From UBA6168 sp964508135 (GTDB lineage Bacteria; Bacteroidota; Bacteroidia; Chitinophagales; Saprospiraceae), in assembly GCA_964508135.1 (NCBI GenBank), contig CAZDSU010000023.1, positions 1-64,000 on the forward strand: a stretch of 64,000 nucleotides of DNA, read 5' to 3'. The first letter of the stretch is position 1. Every line of letters begins with the position of its first letter. The notes beneath the pieces were generated by a model. The model searched no databases. It saw only the letters and a program-made list of their open reading frames with translations, and was not told where the DNA came from. This document shows, piece by piece, positions 1 to 9,000 of the stretch. A program made the position numbers and the translations under genes.

Positions 1-19
1 CCAGGCTTACCTTTATTTT

Positions 20-202
20 TCACATTTCGACAAATCCTAACGGCTTACAGTATAAAAGAATCTGGCTGCGCTTTACCGCCTCGCTGCTACTTTTGCGGCG
101 CTTTACAATGTCCAACAGCCTGCCCCGCTCTTCTAAAGTCAAATCAACATGGTAAGTCTTTTTCATAGGTGCTTGATTTATGGCACCTAAGATAACCGAC
201 AT
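20..202 (-). pseudogene. IS630-type transposase, N-terminal fragment
   Basis: The translation carries the start of an IS630-family transposase: a short basic segment, then LTLEERGRLLDIVKRRKSSS and a KRSQILL helix typical of the N-terminal helix-turn-helix domain. After ILL the family similarity stops and the frame ends about ten codons later, so only some 40 of roughly 340 residues remain. The likely native start is the internal Met followed by KKTYHVDL. No DDE catalytic part is visible; it may lie beyond the left edge in another frame. Seen: truncated frame. Inferred: decayed insertion-sequence remnant. Confidence 0.6.
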
Positions 203-256
203 TATTAACTTGACAAACTACTTAGCGGTCAAACAGCACCAGTTGTGGCCAAGAGG

Positions 257-508
257 TTACGACCATTCATCACGCTGCTGTTTTTGCCAAGCGGCAGGAT
301 CGGCTATTTGCTGAAAAAGCGGGTTGGTCTGCTGTTGGAGGACCTGTTTCAATAAGGCGAGTTGGTTGGCAGCAGGGGCTTGCTCATTGGGGTAAGCGAT
401 GGGCGTTTTTTGGACTGGCTTTACGATGCGCACATAGTCCAGTGTGCTCAGGAATTTCAGGAGCACTTGATAACGGCTTTCTTCGATATTTATAATAAGC
501 TGTTGCAT
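257..508 (-). CDS. Small antitoxin-like protein (orphan)
   Basis: An 83-aa protein. It starts with a beta-strand-like MQQLIINIEESRYQVLLKFL segment, has a variable middle and ends in a tryptophan-containing tail (DPAAWQKQQRDEW). This layout resembles small antitoxin-like proteins of Bacteroidota and Cyanobacteria in which a WQ..RDEW tail precedes a toxin gene. The downstream position on the same strand holds only the IS630 remnant, so no toxin partner is present. Function is inferred from form and context only; it could equally be an unrelated small hypothetical protein. Confidence 0.5.
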   Translation of the reverse strand: MQQLIINIEESRYQVLLKFLSTLDYVRIVKPVQKTPIAYPNEQAPAANQLALLKQVLQQQTNPLFQQIADPAAWQKQQRDEWS

Positions 509-594
509 ATCAATGGTTTAGTGCAAAGTAGGGGAAAATGCCTGTTTGTGACACCTATTTTTGAAACTGCCGACAAATTTCTTGATTCATCCGG

Positions 595-2328
595 CTAAAC
601 CGCATCCGACGATTTACTCCCCAGCACTCCCTGCACCACCGCCGCCACCCCCATCACCGTCAAGCACCCAATTGGGTTCAGCCAAATAAAACCGAGGTCA
701 TCTTTCCCGTCCATTTTATCCCCAAAATAAACAGCCAAGACCACTGCCTCCCCGATGATGGCGGCGATGAAGACCGCCGTGCCACGAATCCATTTCATCG
801 CAAAAGCTACCACGAAGATACCGAGTATCGTACCGTACAGCAGCGAGCCAATGATGTTGACGGCCTGTATCAAGTTTTCAAACAACAAGATGATAGAGGC
901 AAAAGCGATGACCAGCGCACCCCAACCGATGGTCAGCCATTTTGAAGCGCCCAGGTAGTGGCTGTCGGAGCCGCTTTTGAACATCGAGCGGCGATAAACG
1001 TCCACCACTGTCGTGGTGGCGAGGGCACTGAGTTCGGAGGAGATGGACGACATGGCGGCGCAAAAAATCACCGCCAGCAGCAGGCCAATCATGCCCTTGG
1101 GCAGGTAGTTGACGATGAAGGTGATGAACACGTAATCCTTGTCGTTCGGCTCTATTTTTTTGTTGGCTTCCTTGGCGTAGTCCAGCAGCAGGGTATCCAC
1201 TTCGGAGCGCAGTTTTAGCTCCTGTTTGTTCAAGGCGATGACTTTGGTTTTGGCTGTTTCGATATCCGAAGGCTTTTCCTGTTGCAGCGCTGTCACCAGC
1301 CCCATCACTTCCTTTTCTTTTTCTTGAAATACGGCGTCGTACCGTTTTTCCAGCGTGTCGAGTTGCGGCTTGAAAGTTTCGGATTTTTCCAATTGGCTGA
1401 GGTTCGCCCTGTTGTAGTGGATGGGCGGTTTTACAAACTGGAAGAAAATAAAGACCGTCACGCCCGTGAATAGGATGAGGTACTGCATCGGGATTTTGAT
1501 GAACCCATTGAACAGCAATCCGATGCGGCCCTCCCGCAGCGACCGCCCCGACAAGTATCGTTGCACCTGCGACTGGTCGGTGCCGAAATAGGAGAGGAAC
1601 AGGAAAACCGACGCAATCATGCCCGACCAGATATTGTACCGGTTGGAGAGGTCCCACTTGAAATCCAGCGCATCCATCTTGCCCATTTCCCTGGCCACCC
1701 CCACGCCGTCAACCAGCGAAACATCCGCCGGAAACTTGCTGACGATGATAAATCCAGTGATGATCATTCCAATAAGGATAATAGACATCTGCTGTTTTTG
1801 CGTCACGCTCACCGCTTTCGTTCCCCCAAAAACCGTGTAAATGGTGACGACCAGGCCTATCAGCACAATGGTGAGTGGCAGGTTCCAGTCCATGATGCTG
1901 GACAGCACGATGCTCGGCGCAGCGATGGTGAACCCCGCCGCCATTCCCCTCGAAAACAGGAACAGGATGGCTGCCAATGTGCGGGTTTTCAGGTCAAACC
2001 GTTGCTCCAGAAACTCGTAGGCGGTGTAAACTTTGAGCCGATAGTACATCGGCAACACGAAAACGGCCAGGATGATAGTGGCAATGGGCATCCCGAAGTA
2101 GAACTGGACGAATCGCATCCCATCGTCGTATGCCTGCCCCGGTGTACTGAGGAAAGTGATGGCGCTAGCCTGTGTTGACATGACGGACAAGCCGATGGTC
2201 CACCAGCCCAGTTCGCTGTCGCCTTGCAGGTAGCTTTTCACGCTGCTGACGGTGCGGGTCTTCCACATGCCGTAAACGATGATGCCGCCAAGCACCACGA
2301 GCATTACTGTCCAGTCTATCCAATGCAT
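595..2328 (-). CDS. Sodium:solute symporter family transporter
   Basis: A 577-aa multi-pass inner-membrane protein of the SSS family. The opening MHWIDWTVMLVVLGGI helix, the SYLQGDSELGWWTIGLSVMS segment and the FGGTKAVSVTQKQQ motif near residue 170 are characteristic of Na+-coupled solute symporters. About thirteen hydrophobic segments are visible. Between two membrane segments lies a charged, helical, coiled-coil-like loop of about 100 residues (roughly 300-405), rich in K, E and Q. The substrate cannot be told. The gene is single; a repeat array begins a few bases before its start codon and shares the intergenic space with the S23-type gene. Confidence 0.9.
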   Translation of the reverse strand: MHWIDWTVMLVVLGGIIVYGMWKTRTVSSVKSYLQGDSELGWWTIGLSVMSTQASAITFLSTPGQAYDDGMRFVQFYFGMPIATIILAVFVLPMYYRLKVYTAYEFLEQRFDLKTRTLAAILFLFSRGMAAGFTIAAPSIVLSSIMDWNLPLTIVLIGLVVTIYTVFGGTKAVSVTQKQQMSIILIGMIITGFIIVSKFPADVSLVDGVGVAREMGKMDALDFKWDLSNRYNIWSGMIASVFLFLSYFGTDQSQVQRYLSGRSLREGRIGLLFNGFIKIPMQYLILFTGVTVFIFFQFVKPPIHYNRANLSQLEKSETFKPQLDTLEKRYDAVFQEKEKEVMGLVTALQQEKPSDIETAKTKVIALNKQELKLRSEVDTLLLDYAKEANKKIEPNDKDYVFITFIVNYLPKGMIGLLLAVIFCAAMSSISSELSALATTTVVDVYRRSMFKSGSDSHYLGASKWLTIGWGALVIAFASIILLFENLIQAVNIIGSLLYGTILGIFVVAFAMKWIRGTAVFIAAIIGEAVVLAVYFGDKMDGKDDLGFIWLNPIGCLTVMGVAAVVQGVLGSKSSDAV

Positions 2329-2332
2329 TTTT

Positions 2333-2392
2333 GAGTTGGCAGTTAGACAGTTGGCAGTTGGCAGTCAGGGTGCAGGTGTTTAGCAGTGACTG
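2333..2392. repeat. GGCAGTT-type stutter repeat, forward arm
   Basis: Tandem copies of a unit like TTGGCAG interleaved with a GACAG variant, followed by a GTTTAGCAGTGACTG tail. The inverted copy is at 2819-2874, on the other side of the four-helix-bundle gene. The array starts within a few bases of the symporter start codon. Confidence 0.85.
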
Positions 2393-2407
2393 CGGTTAAG
2401 CCAACTT

Positions 2408-2770
2408 TTATGAAAATTTTTCGGGGTTTTCTATCATTGAAAACAACATCCTGCCGACTTCTTCCGATTCGGCTATCCATGCGTCGTATTTCTGCTTGGT
2501 GATGTATTTGCAAGTCAGTGCAAAATCACACCAGACTTGCGTTTCCGTATTTTCGCTATCAGCATCGGTCAGTTTGCTTGAAAAATGCTTGGGGTATTTC
2601 TTCTTGCGATATGCCTCGCCGATGCAGCTACAAACAGACCTAGAGCTTCGTCGAATTTGGTCGGTCAATGAATACTTTTCTTCTGGTGGAAATTTTTTAC
2701 TCTCTTGGAAAATATCCATCGCCAGCTTAAAAGCCTTCCTGTAAACGACGAGGTCTCTAAATGTTCCCAT
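2408..2770 (-). CDS. Four helix bundle protein (S23 / 23S rRNA IVS type)
   Basis: A 120-aa helical protein. The N-terminus FRDLVVYRKAFKLAMDIF and the central SLTDQIRRSSRSVCSCIGEAY are hallmarks of the four-helix-bundle family first found in 23S rRNA intervening sequences and also common as a stand-alone gene in Bacteroidota. The length is normal. Function is unknown. The gene is bracketed by inverted copies of the GGCAGTT-type repeat and separates the symporter from thiL, which suggests insertion as a cassette (inference). No rRNA is near. Confidence 0.85.
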   Translation of the reverse strand: MGTFRDLVVYRKAFKLAMDIFQESKKFPPEEKYSLTDQIRRSSRSVCSCIGEAYRKKKYPKHFSSKLTDADSENTETQVWCDFALTCKYITKQKYDAWIAESEEVGRMLFSMIENPEKFS

Positions 2771-2818
2771 AGTATTGCCCTAATTGGGTTAATAGTTATT
2801 TCAATTCTATTCCTACCC

Positions 2819-2874
2819 CTGACTAAACAACTGCCACCAGACTGCCAACTGCCCACTGTCGAACTGCCAACTAA
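2819..2874. repeat. GGCAGTT-type stutter repeat, inverted arm
   Basis: Reverse-complement counterpart of 2333-2392, including the GTTTAGTCAG-like tail. The last bases of the array contain the TAG stop codon of thiL. Confidence 0.85.
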
Positions 2875-3908
2875 AAATGCCGCCACCCTTGCGCCACCAA
2901 GTCATGAATCTTCCCCCCCGACGAGTGCAGCTTAACCCCCTCGCTGGCCTCGGTGATTTCGCCCATGATGTAAATGTCCGGCATCAGGCGCACCTTGTCG
3001 AGGTCTTTTATGTCAACGGTGAACAGCAACTCGTAGTCCTCGCCGCCGTTGAGGGCGCAGGTAAGTGGGTCGAGCTGGAACTTCAAGGCCATCATTTTTG
3101 CATCATTATGGATGGGCACGCCCGCCTCTTCGATGATGGCTCCTACTTTGGACTGCTTGCAGATGTGCATCAGGTCAGAAGAAATGCCGTCTGACACGTC
3201 AATCATGGCCGTCGGCACGAGGTTGGCGTTTTTGAAAACATCAATCATGTCCCTGCGGGCCTCCGGTTTCAGGAAGCGCCCAACGAGGTAATCCTGCTCT
3301 TCCAAGTCGGGTTGGATGCCGGGGTTGGAGAGGTAAAGTTGTTTTTCCCGCTCCAAGATTTGCAGACCGAGGTATGAAGAACCAAGGTCGCCAGTGATAC
3401 AAATGAGGTCGCCGGGCTTGGCACCGCTGCGGTACACCAGTTCATCTTCCTTCGCTTGCCCGATGGCCGTCACGCTGATGATGAAGCCTTTTTGCGAGCT
3501 GGTCGTGTCGCCGCCCACGAGGTCCACGCCGTAGAATTTGCAGGCTAAATGCACGCCTTCGTAAAACTCGTCCAGCGCCTCCACGCTGAAGCGGTTGGAA
3601 ATGGCGATGGACATCGTCACCTGCTTCGGTTGGGCATTCATGGCGTAGATATCCGAGAGGTTCACGACCACAGACTTGTAGCCCAGGTGTTTCAGTGGGA
3701 CGTACATCAGGTCGAAGTGGACGCCCTCTACCAACAAATCGGTGGAAACGACGGTCAGGAAGCCCGTGTTGTCAATCACGGCGGCATCATCGCCAATGCC
3801 GTAGTGGCTGGACTCGTTCTGGATTTCGAAGATTTTGGTCAAATGTTCGATGAGGCCAAACTCGCCAAGCGAGGCTATTTCCGTGCGTCCGAGGTCTTGT
3901 TTTTCCAT
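2871..3908 (-). CDS. thiL: Thiamine-monophosphate kinase
   Basis: ThiL phosphorylates thiamine monophosphate to thiamine diphosphate with ATP, the last step of cofactor synthesis in the cytosol. The 345-aa protein has the PurM/ThiL layout: GIGDDAAVID near residue 37, a VGGDTTSS Mg-binding segment near 130, DVSDGISSDL near 225 and the GGEDYELLFTV motif near 285. Length matches the family. The stop codon lies in a stutter repeat. A TACCTTCG -7-like element sits about 25 nt upstream of the start. No other thiamine gene is adjacent. Confidence 0.95.
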   Translation of the reverse strand: MEKQDLGRTEIASLGEFGLIEHLTKIFEIQNESSHYGIGDDAAVIDNTGFLTVVSTDLLVEGVHFDLMYVPLKHLGYKSVVVNLSDIYAMNAQPKQVTMSIAISNRFSVEALDEFYEGVHLACKFYGVDLVGGDTTSSQKGFIISVTAIGQAKEDELVYRSGAKPGDLICITGDLGSSYLGLQILEREKQLYLSNPGIQPDLEEQDYLVGRFLKPEARRDMIDVFKNANLVPTAMIDVSDGISSDLMHICKQSKVGAIIEEAGVPIHNDAKMMALKFQLDPLTCALNGGEDYELLFTVDIKDLDKVRLMPDIYIMGEITEASEGVKLHSSGGKIHDLVAQGWRHF

Positions 3909-3933
3909 GAAAAAAGTGGATTTTAAAGCGGTG

Positions 3934-3941
3934 CGAAGGTA
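3934..3941 (-). promoter_or_regulatory. -7 element candidate for thiL
   Basis: On the minus strand this reads TACCTTCG followed by CACC, close to the Bacteroidota TAnnTTTG consensus. No TTTG -33 element is seen at 19-nt spacing, so the call rests on the -7 only. The same TACCTTCGCACC string precedes uvrA. Confidence 0.4.
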
Positions 3942-4002
3942 GGATTTTTGGGTGGGAAATGGCGGTGCTAAGGTAAAGCGGCGGGGTAAAAAGCATTTTT
4001 CG

Positions 4003-4010
4003 TAACTTCG
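4003..4010 (+). promoter_or_regulatory. -7 element candidate for the ATPase/TOPRIM operon
   Basis: TAACTTCG, a 7/8 match to TAnnTTTG. Transcription would begin near 4015-4018, which overlaps the TTG at 4019 and favours the ATG at 4040 as the real start of the ATPase gene. Confidence 0.4.
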
Positions 4011-4039
4011 CCGTAGAATTGAGCAATCAAAACAAAGAA

Positions 4040-5125
4040 ATGAAAATCAAAGAAATATCGCTGCGGAATTACAAGCGGTTCGTCAACCCAAAGCGAATCA
4101 ATTTTTGTAATGAGGAGGGCAATCCTAACGAGATGACTTTGTTGGTAGGAGACAATGGTAGTGGTAAGTCTTCTATTTTACAAGCAATTGCAATGGTAGT
4201 TGGTGGGGCGGTGAAACCTCATTTTAGGCCAGCCGACTTGGAGTACCCAGGATTCCAGTACAACTATATTCAGACGGGTAGATTGCCAATTGACATAAGA
4301 GCAAAGATTCAGTTTTCAGAAGATGAGGGAGCAGCTACGAGGGAATTTAGTGACGAGTTGGCAAGACGCTATCCTGAAAACAATTATATCCAACCTGCTA
4401 ATTTGCCAGAGATAGAACTAAAACTTGATTACGAAGAAAATGCTGTGAAATCAAGTACTCGTAAAGCATTCTTGCAAACAAAAGGCTATCAGTATGCGCT
4501 GCAATTAAGTGTACAACACCCAGACCCATCTCAATTATTTGGAAGGGTAGGCTCCATTTTCTGGTACAATGAGCAACGGACTTTCACTAGCATCACTCCC
4601 CGTGTTATAGCCAATGGTAATGAGGAAAACGTGTCGCCTAGTAAACCGGATGAAAATATCGTGCGAGATTTTTTGATAAAATGGTATCGTTTTCACGACA
4701 ACTTAGAACGAGGGAGATTCGAGCAGCGACCTGGACAAAAGGATATTTATGCAGAATTAGCAAGGGTTTATAATCAAGTTTTCAGACCTAAACAATTCGT
4801 AGGCCCTGCCCCTAAAATGGGTATCAATCAAATTTTTGACATTGAAGATTTCTGGATTTCAGAAGGAACGGAGCAGTACGAGATTGGCAGCATGTCTGGG
4901 GGAGAAAGGGCGTTGTTCCCCTTGCTGGTTGATTTTGCAAATTGGCAAATCAATAATTCCATCATATTGATAGATGAAATAGAATTGCACCTGCATCCGC
5001 CGCTCCAACAGGCGTTAATCAGGATGTTGCCGCAATTAGGCAACAACAATCAGTTTATCATTACTACCCATTCAAGTAGTATTACCTCAATGTTTACTGA
5101 ATCGCAAATTATCCGTCTATCATGA
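4040..5125 (+). CDS. AAA/ABC-type ATPase of a two-gene candidate defence module
   Basis: An SMC/OLD-like ATPase of about 361 aa. Seen: Walker A GDNGSGKS near the N-terminus, an ABC signature SGGERAL, Walker B IILIDEIELHLHP and an H-loop FIITTHSSS, in the order of AAA_15/AAA_21 proteins. The frame could start at a TTG at 4019, but the ATG giving MKIKEISLRNYKRF fits the family and the promoter better. Its stop overlaps the start of the next gene by 4 nt (ATGA), so the two are translationally coupled. The pair is AT-rich compared with thiL and icmF on either side, suggesting acquisition. By family, such ATPases sense or load partner nucleases in PARIS (AriA) and OLD/AbiL-type systems; a defence role is inferred. 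Confidence 0.8.
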   Translation: MKIKEISLRNYKRFVNPKRINFCNEEGNPNEMTLLVGDNGSGKSSILQAIAMVVGGAVKPHFRPADLEYPGFQYNYIQTGRLPIDIRAKIQFSEDEGAATREFSDELARRYPENNYIQPANLPEIELKLDYEENAVKSSTRKAFLQTKGYQYALQLSVQHPDPSQLFGRVGSIFWYNEQRTFTSITPRVIANGNEENVSPSKPDENIVRDFLIKWYRFHDNLERGRFEQRPGQKDIYAELARVYNQVFRPKQFVGPAPKMGINQIFDIEDFWISEGTEQYEIGSMSGGERALFPLLVDFANWQINNSIILIDEIELHLHPPLQQALIRMLPQLGNNNQFIITTHSSSITSMFTESQIIRLS

Positions 5126-5997
5126 GTCCAATTATTACTCTTTTTTGTGAAGGTAAAGAAGAAAGTCTCGATTATAGAATTCTTCAAGAATTAAATCCTA
5201 TTAGGAGCGAATTGAAACCCGTGGGTGGCAAATCAATTTTTAATGCTTTTATAAAAGGTTTTTTTTCTAGCCCACAAGTGGCTCAAAAAGAGTATGCTCG
5301 TGCTTTTAGGGACAGGGATTTTGATTACTTGATACCTGATAATCCAGTTCTAATTGAAGATGGGCGATTTCTAATCTCATACAGGACTACGATTGAAAAC
5401 TACCTTCTTGATCCGCAAATACTTTTCGATTACATATGCGCCAAAGGTGATACTCGGCTACAGTCAAGGTTGCCATCTATTTTGGATTCCGAGAATCTTT
5501 TTAGAGAAATTTGTGCAGAACTTAGATTCTATAACGCTGCTCGGTGGGCACATGGAATTACTAAAAGTAATACAGTTGATAAGTTTATTTTTAAATCAAG
5601 TTGGCCACATAACAGTGGTGCTGTTCCTGCCGAGATTGGAGATTCCGATTGTAGAATGATATTGTCAGATATTTTAGATAAAGTTAAGAACAAGGCAAGG
5701 CAATTGGAATTAGATATTTTTGAGGAAAAATATGCAGAATTTACTTCCAAATTTACTACTGAGTTTGTTCAAGATATTGACAACTGCCTAATTTGGTTCA
5801 ATGCTAAAGATATTGCATCCTTGATTCATCGCAACTTGGGCGGAAATAGCTTTTTCCAAAATGGACAAAAAGATGATTACTATGATTTTGCTATAGAAAA
5901 TGGATATTTCAGTAAGTCGCTTGAAAACAACGAATTCCCTGACCTTTTTCAACTTCAAGAAATTCTTAACGGAAACATGCCAATAGAACCAATTTAA
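5122..5997 (+). CDS. DUF4435/TOPRIM-like effector paired with ATPase
   Basis: A 291-aa protein with a TOPRIM-like arrangement: LFCEGKEES (acid at residues 10-14), FRDRDFD (63-68) and RTTIENYLLDP (to residue 98). The last motif is typical of DUF4435 proteins such as AriB of PARIS. These acidic residues are the expected metal ligands of a TOPRIM nuclease. The C-terminal two thirds are helical and I do not recognise them. The gene overlaps the ATPase by 4 nt, and icmF starts 12 nt after its stop. Inference: nuclease effector released or activated by the ATPase. It might instead be an RloB/AbiL-like variant. Confidence 0.65.
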   Translation: MSPIITLFCEGKEESLDYRILQELNPIRSELKPVGGKSIFNAFIKGFFSSPQVAQKEYARAFRDRDFDYLIPDNPVLIEDGRFLISYRTTIENYLLDPQILFDYICAKGDTRLQSRLPSILDSENLFREICAELRFYNAARWAHGITKSNTVDKFIFKSSWPHNSGAVPAEIGDSDCRMILSDILDKVKNKARQLELDIFEEKYAEFTSKFTTEFVQDIDNCLIWFNAKDIASLIHRNLGGNSFFQNGQKDDYYDFAIENGYFSKSLENNEFPDLFQLQEILNGNMPIEPI

Positions 5998-6009
5998 AAT
6001 AGCCTAACC

Positions 6010-9000
6010 ATGCAAGAAGTACAGCCCTACCATCCCCACCATAAAATCCGCCTCGTCACCGCCGCCAGCCTTTTCGACGGGCATGATGCTGCCATCAACA
6101 TCATGCGCCGCATCATGCAGGCGAGCGGGGCGGAGGTCATCCACCTCGGACACAACCGCTCGGTGCAGGAAATCGTGAACACCGCCATCCAGGAGGACGT
6201 GCAGGGAATCGCCATCACCTCGTACCAAGGCGGCCACAACGAGTTTTTCAAGTACATGCACGACCTGCTGCGGGAGCGGGGCGCCGGGCATATCAAGATT
6301 TTCGGCGGCGGCGGCGGCACCATTTTGCCCTCCGAAATCGAAGAACTGCACCAATATGGCATCAGCCGCATCTACTCCCCCGACGATGGGCGGCACATGG
6401 GCCTCCAAGGCATGATAAACGACTTGCTGAAACAATGCGACTTCCCGGTCGGTATCAATTTGAATGGCGAGGTGCGGCGGGTCACAGACCTGACAGGTTT
6501 AAAAAACCTGTCAGGTCTTGCCGTGCCCATCGCCCGCATGATTTCGGCGGCGGAGAACGATGCCGAGCATTTTGAAAAAGCCATTCGCCCGCAGTTGCAG
6601 GCAGTTTTTGATAAAAATCCGGTGCTGAAAAATACGCCCGTCCTCGGTATCACCGGCACAGGCGGGGCGGGCAAGTCGAGCCTCGTGGACGAGATTTTGC
6701 GGCGCTTTTTGCTTGATTTCGACAGCAAAACCATCGCCATCATCTCCGTTGACCCCAGCAAGCGCAAGAGCGGCGGGGCGCTGCTCGGCGACCGCATCCG
6801 AATGAACGCCGTGAACAACGAGCGGGTCTTCATGCGCTCGTTGGCCACCCGGCAGAGCAACTTGGCGCTGTCGAAATATGTGCAGTCAGCCGTTGAGATT
6901 TTGAAGGCAGCGGGCTTCGACCTCGTGGTGCTGGAGACCAGCGGTATCGGGCAGTCGGACACCGAAATCATTGATCATTCGAACGTGTCGCTCTATGTGA
7001 TGACGCCCGAATTTGGTGCTGCTTCGCAATTGGAGAAGATTGACATGATTGACTTCGCCGACCTCATCGCCATCAACAAGTTCGATAAGCGGGGCGCTCA
7101 GGATGCCCTGCGTGACGTGCGCAAACAGTACCAGCGAGCGCACCAACTTTGGACGAAGGACGTGGACGAGATGCCCGTTGTGGGCACCATCGCCAGCCAG
7201 TTCAACGACCCCGGCACCAATGTTTTGTACGCCAAAATGATGAAACTTTTGGTGGAAAAAACGGGCGCTGACCTGAAGTCCGACTTCCACGCTGCCGAGG
7301 AAATGAGCGAGAAAATCTTCATCATCCCGCCGCACCGGACGAGGTATTTATCGGAGATTTCGGAGAACAACCGCAAGTACGACGCTTGGGCGAGGAAGCA
7401 GGCGGAACTTGCCGGGAAAGCTTATGCCCTCAAGGTTTCCGTAGCGGCTACGAGCGGCGATTTGAAGGCTGGGTTGACTAAGATTTACGAAGAAATTTAT
7501 GGGGAAATAGACGCTTCGGTACGCAAAATCATCGAAGGTTGGGAGGCGAAGAAGGCCAATTACGCCTCCGACGAGTTCATTTACGAGGTGCGTGGCAAAA
7601 AAATCGCCGTGCCCACGAAGTGGAAATCGCTTTCCGGCACTATGATTTCAAAAGTGCTGCTGCCGAGGTTCAAGGACTGGGGCGAAATCGTCCGCTGGTG
7701 CTTGCAGGAGAATGTGCCGGGCGAGTTCCCGTACACGGCGGGCGTGTTCGAGTTCAAGCGCAAGGGCGAAGACCCCACCCGGATGTTCGCCGGGGAGGGC
7801 GCACCGGAGCGCACCAGCCGCCGCTTCCACTACCTCAGCAAGGGCATGCCCGCCAACCGCCTTTCGACGGCTTTCGACTCGGTGACTTTGTACGGCGAAG
7901 ACCCGCACCCACGCCCCGATATTTATGGTAAAATCGGCAATTCCGGCGTGAGTATCTGCTGCCTCGATGATGCCAAAAAACTCTACTCCGGCTTCGACCT
8001 CTGCGCTCCCAATACTTCGGTGAGCATGACCATCAACGGCCCCGCCGCCACGATATGCGCCTTTTTCATGAACGCCGCCATTGACCAGCAATGCGAGCTA
8101 TATATCCGGGAGCATAAATTGGAGCATTTGGTGGAAAATAAATTGGTGGAATTATATGACAATAAAGGAATAAAGCGCCCGTCTTATTTGGGCGATATTC
8201 CCGAAGGGAATAATAAATTGGGTTTATTATTATTGGGTTTAACGGGCGATATGATATTGCCCGCCGATGTTTATAAACCATTAAAAGAAAAGGCATTAAA
8301 CGCTGTTCGTGGCACGGTGCAGGCCGATATTTTAAAAGAAGACCAAGCACAAAATACCTGCATATTTTCCACGGAATTTTCCCTTAAAATAATGGGCGAT
8401 GTGCAGCAGTATTTCTCAGACAATAAAGTGCGAAATTTTTATTCGGTGAGTATATCCGGCTACCATATTGCGGAGGCTGGGGCGAACCCAATTACGCAGT
8501 TGGCCTTCACGCTGTCCAATGGATTTACCTTCGTGGAATATTACCTCAGTCGGGGCATGAACATTGACGATTTTGCGCCCAATTTGTCCTTCTTTTTCTC
8601 CAACGGCGTTGACCCGGAATACGCCGTCATCGGCAGGGTAGCCCGCCGCATCTGGGCGAAGGCCATGAAGGAAAAATACGGGGCGAACGAGCGCAGCCAG
8701 ATGCTCAAATACCATATCCAGACCAGTGGGCGCTCGCTCCACGCTCAGGAGATTGACTTCAACGACATCCGCACGACGCTCCAGGCGCTCTACGCCATCT
8801 ACGACAACTGCAACTCGCTGCACACCAACGCCTACGACGAAGCCATCACCACCCCGACCGAGGAAAGCGTGCGCCGTGCGGTGGCCATCCAGCTCATCAT
8901 CAACCACGAACTGGGCTTGGCGAAGAACGAAAACCCGCTCCAGGGCGCTTTCATCATCGAGGAACTGACCGACTTGGTGGAAGCCGCCGTGCTTGCCGAG

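Noticed and set aside
878..1657. Long antisense frames inside GC-rich genes (for example 878-1657, 16187-17521, 47537-49246)
   Set aside because: They are shadow frames of the symporter, carB and uvrC, rich in H, R, G and A, with no motifs; the genes on the other strand are certain.
2333..2874. CRISPR array
   Set aside because: The repeats are 7-9 nt units without regular unique spacers, they invert, and no cas gene is present.
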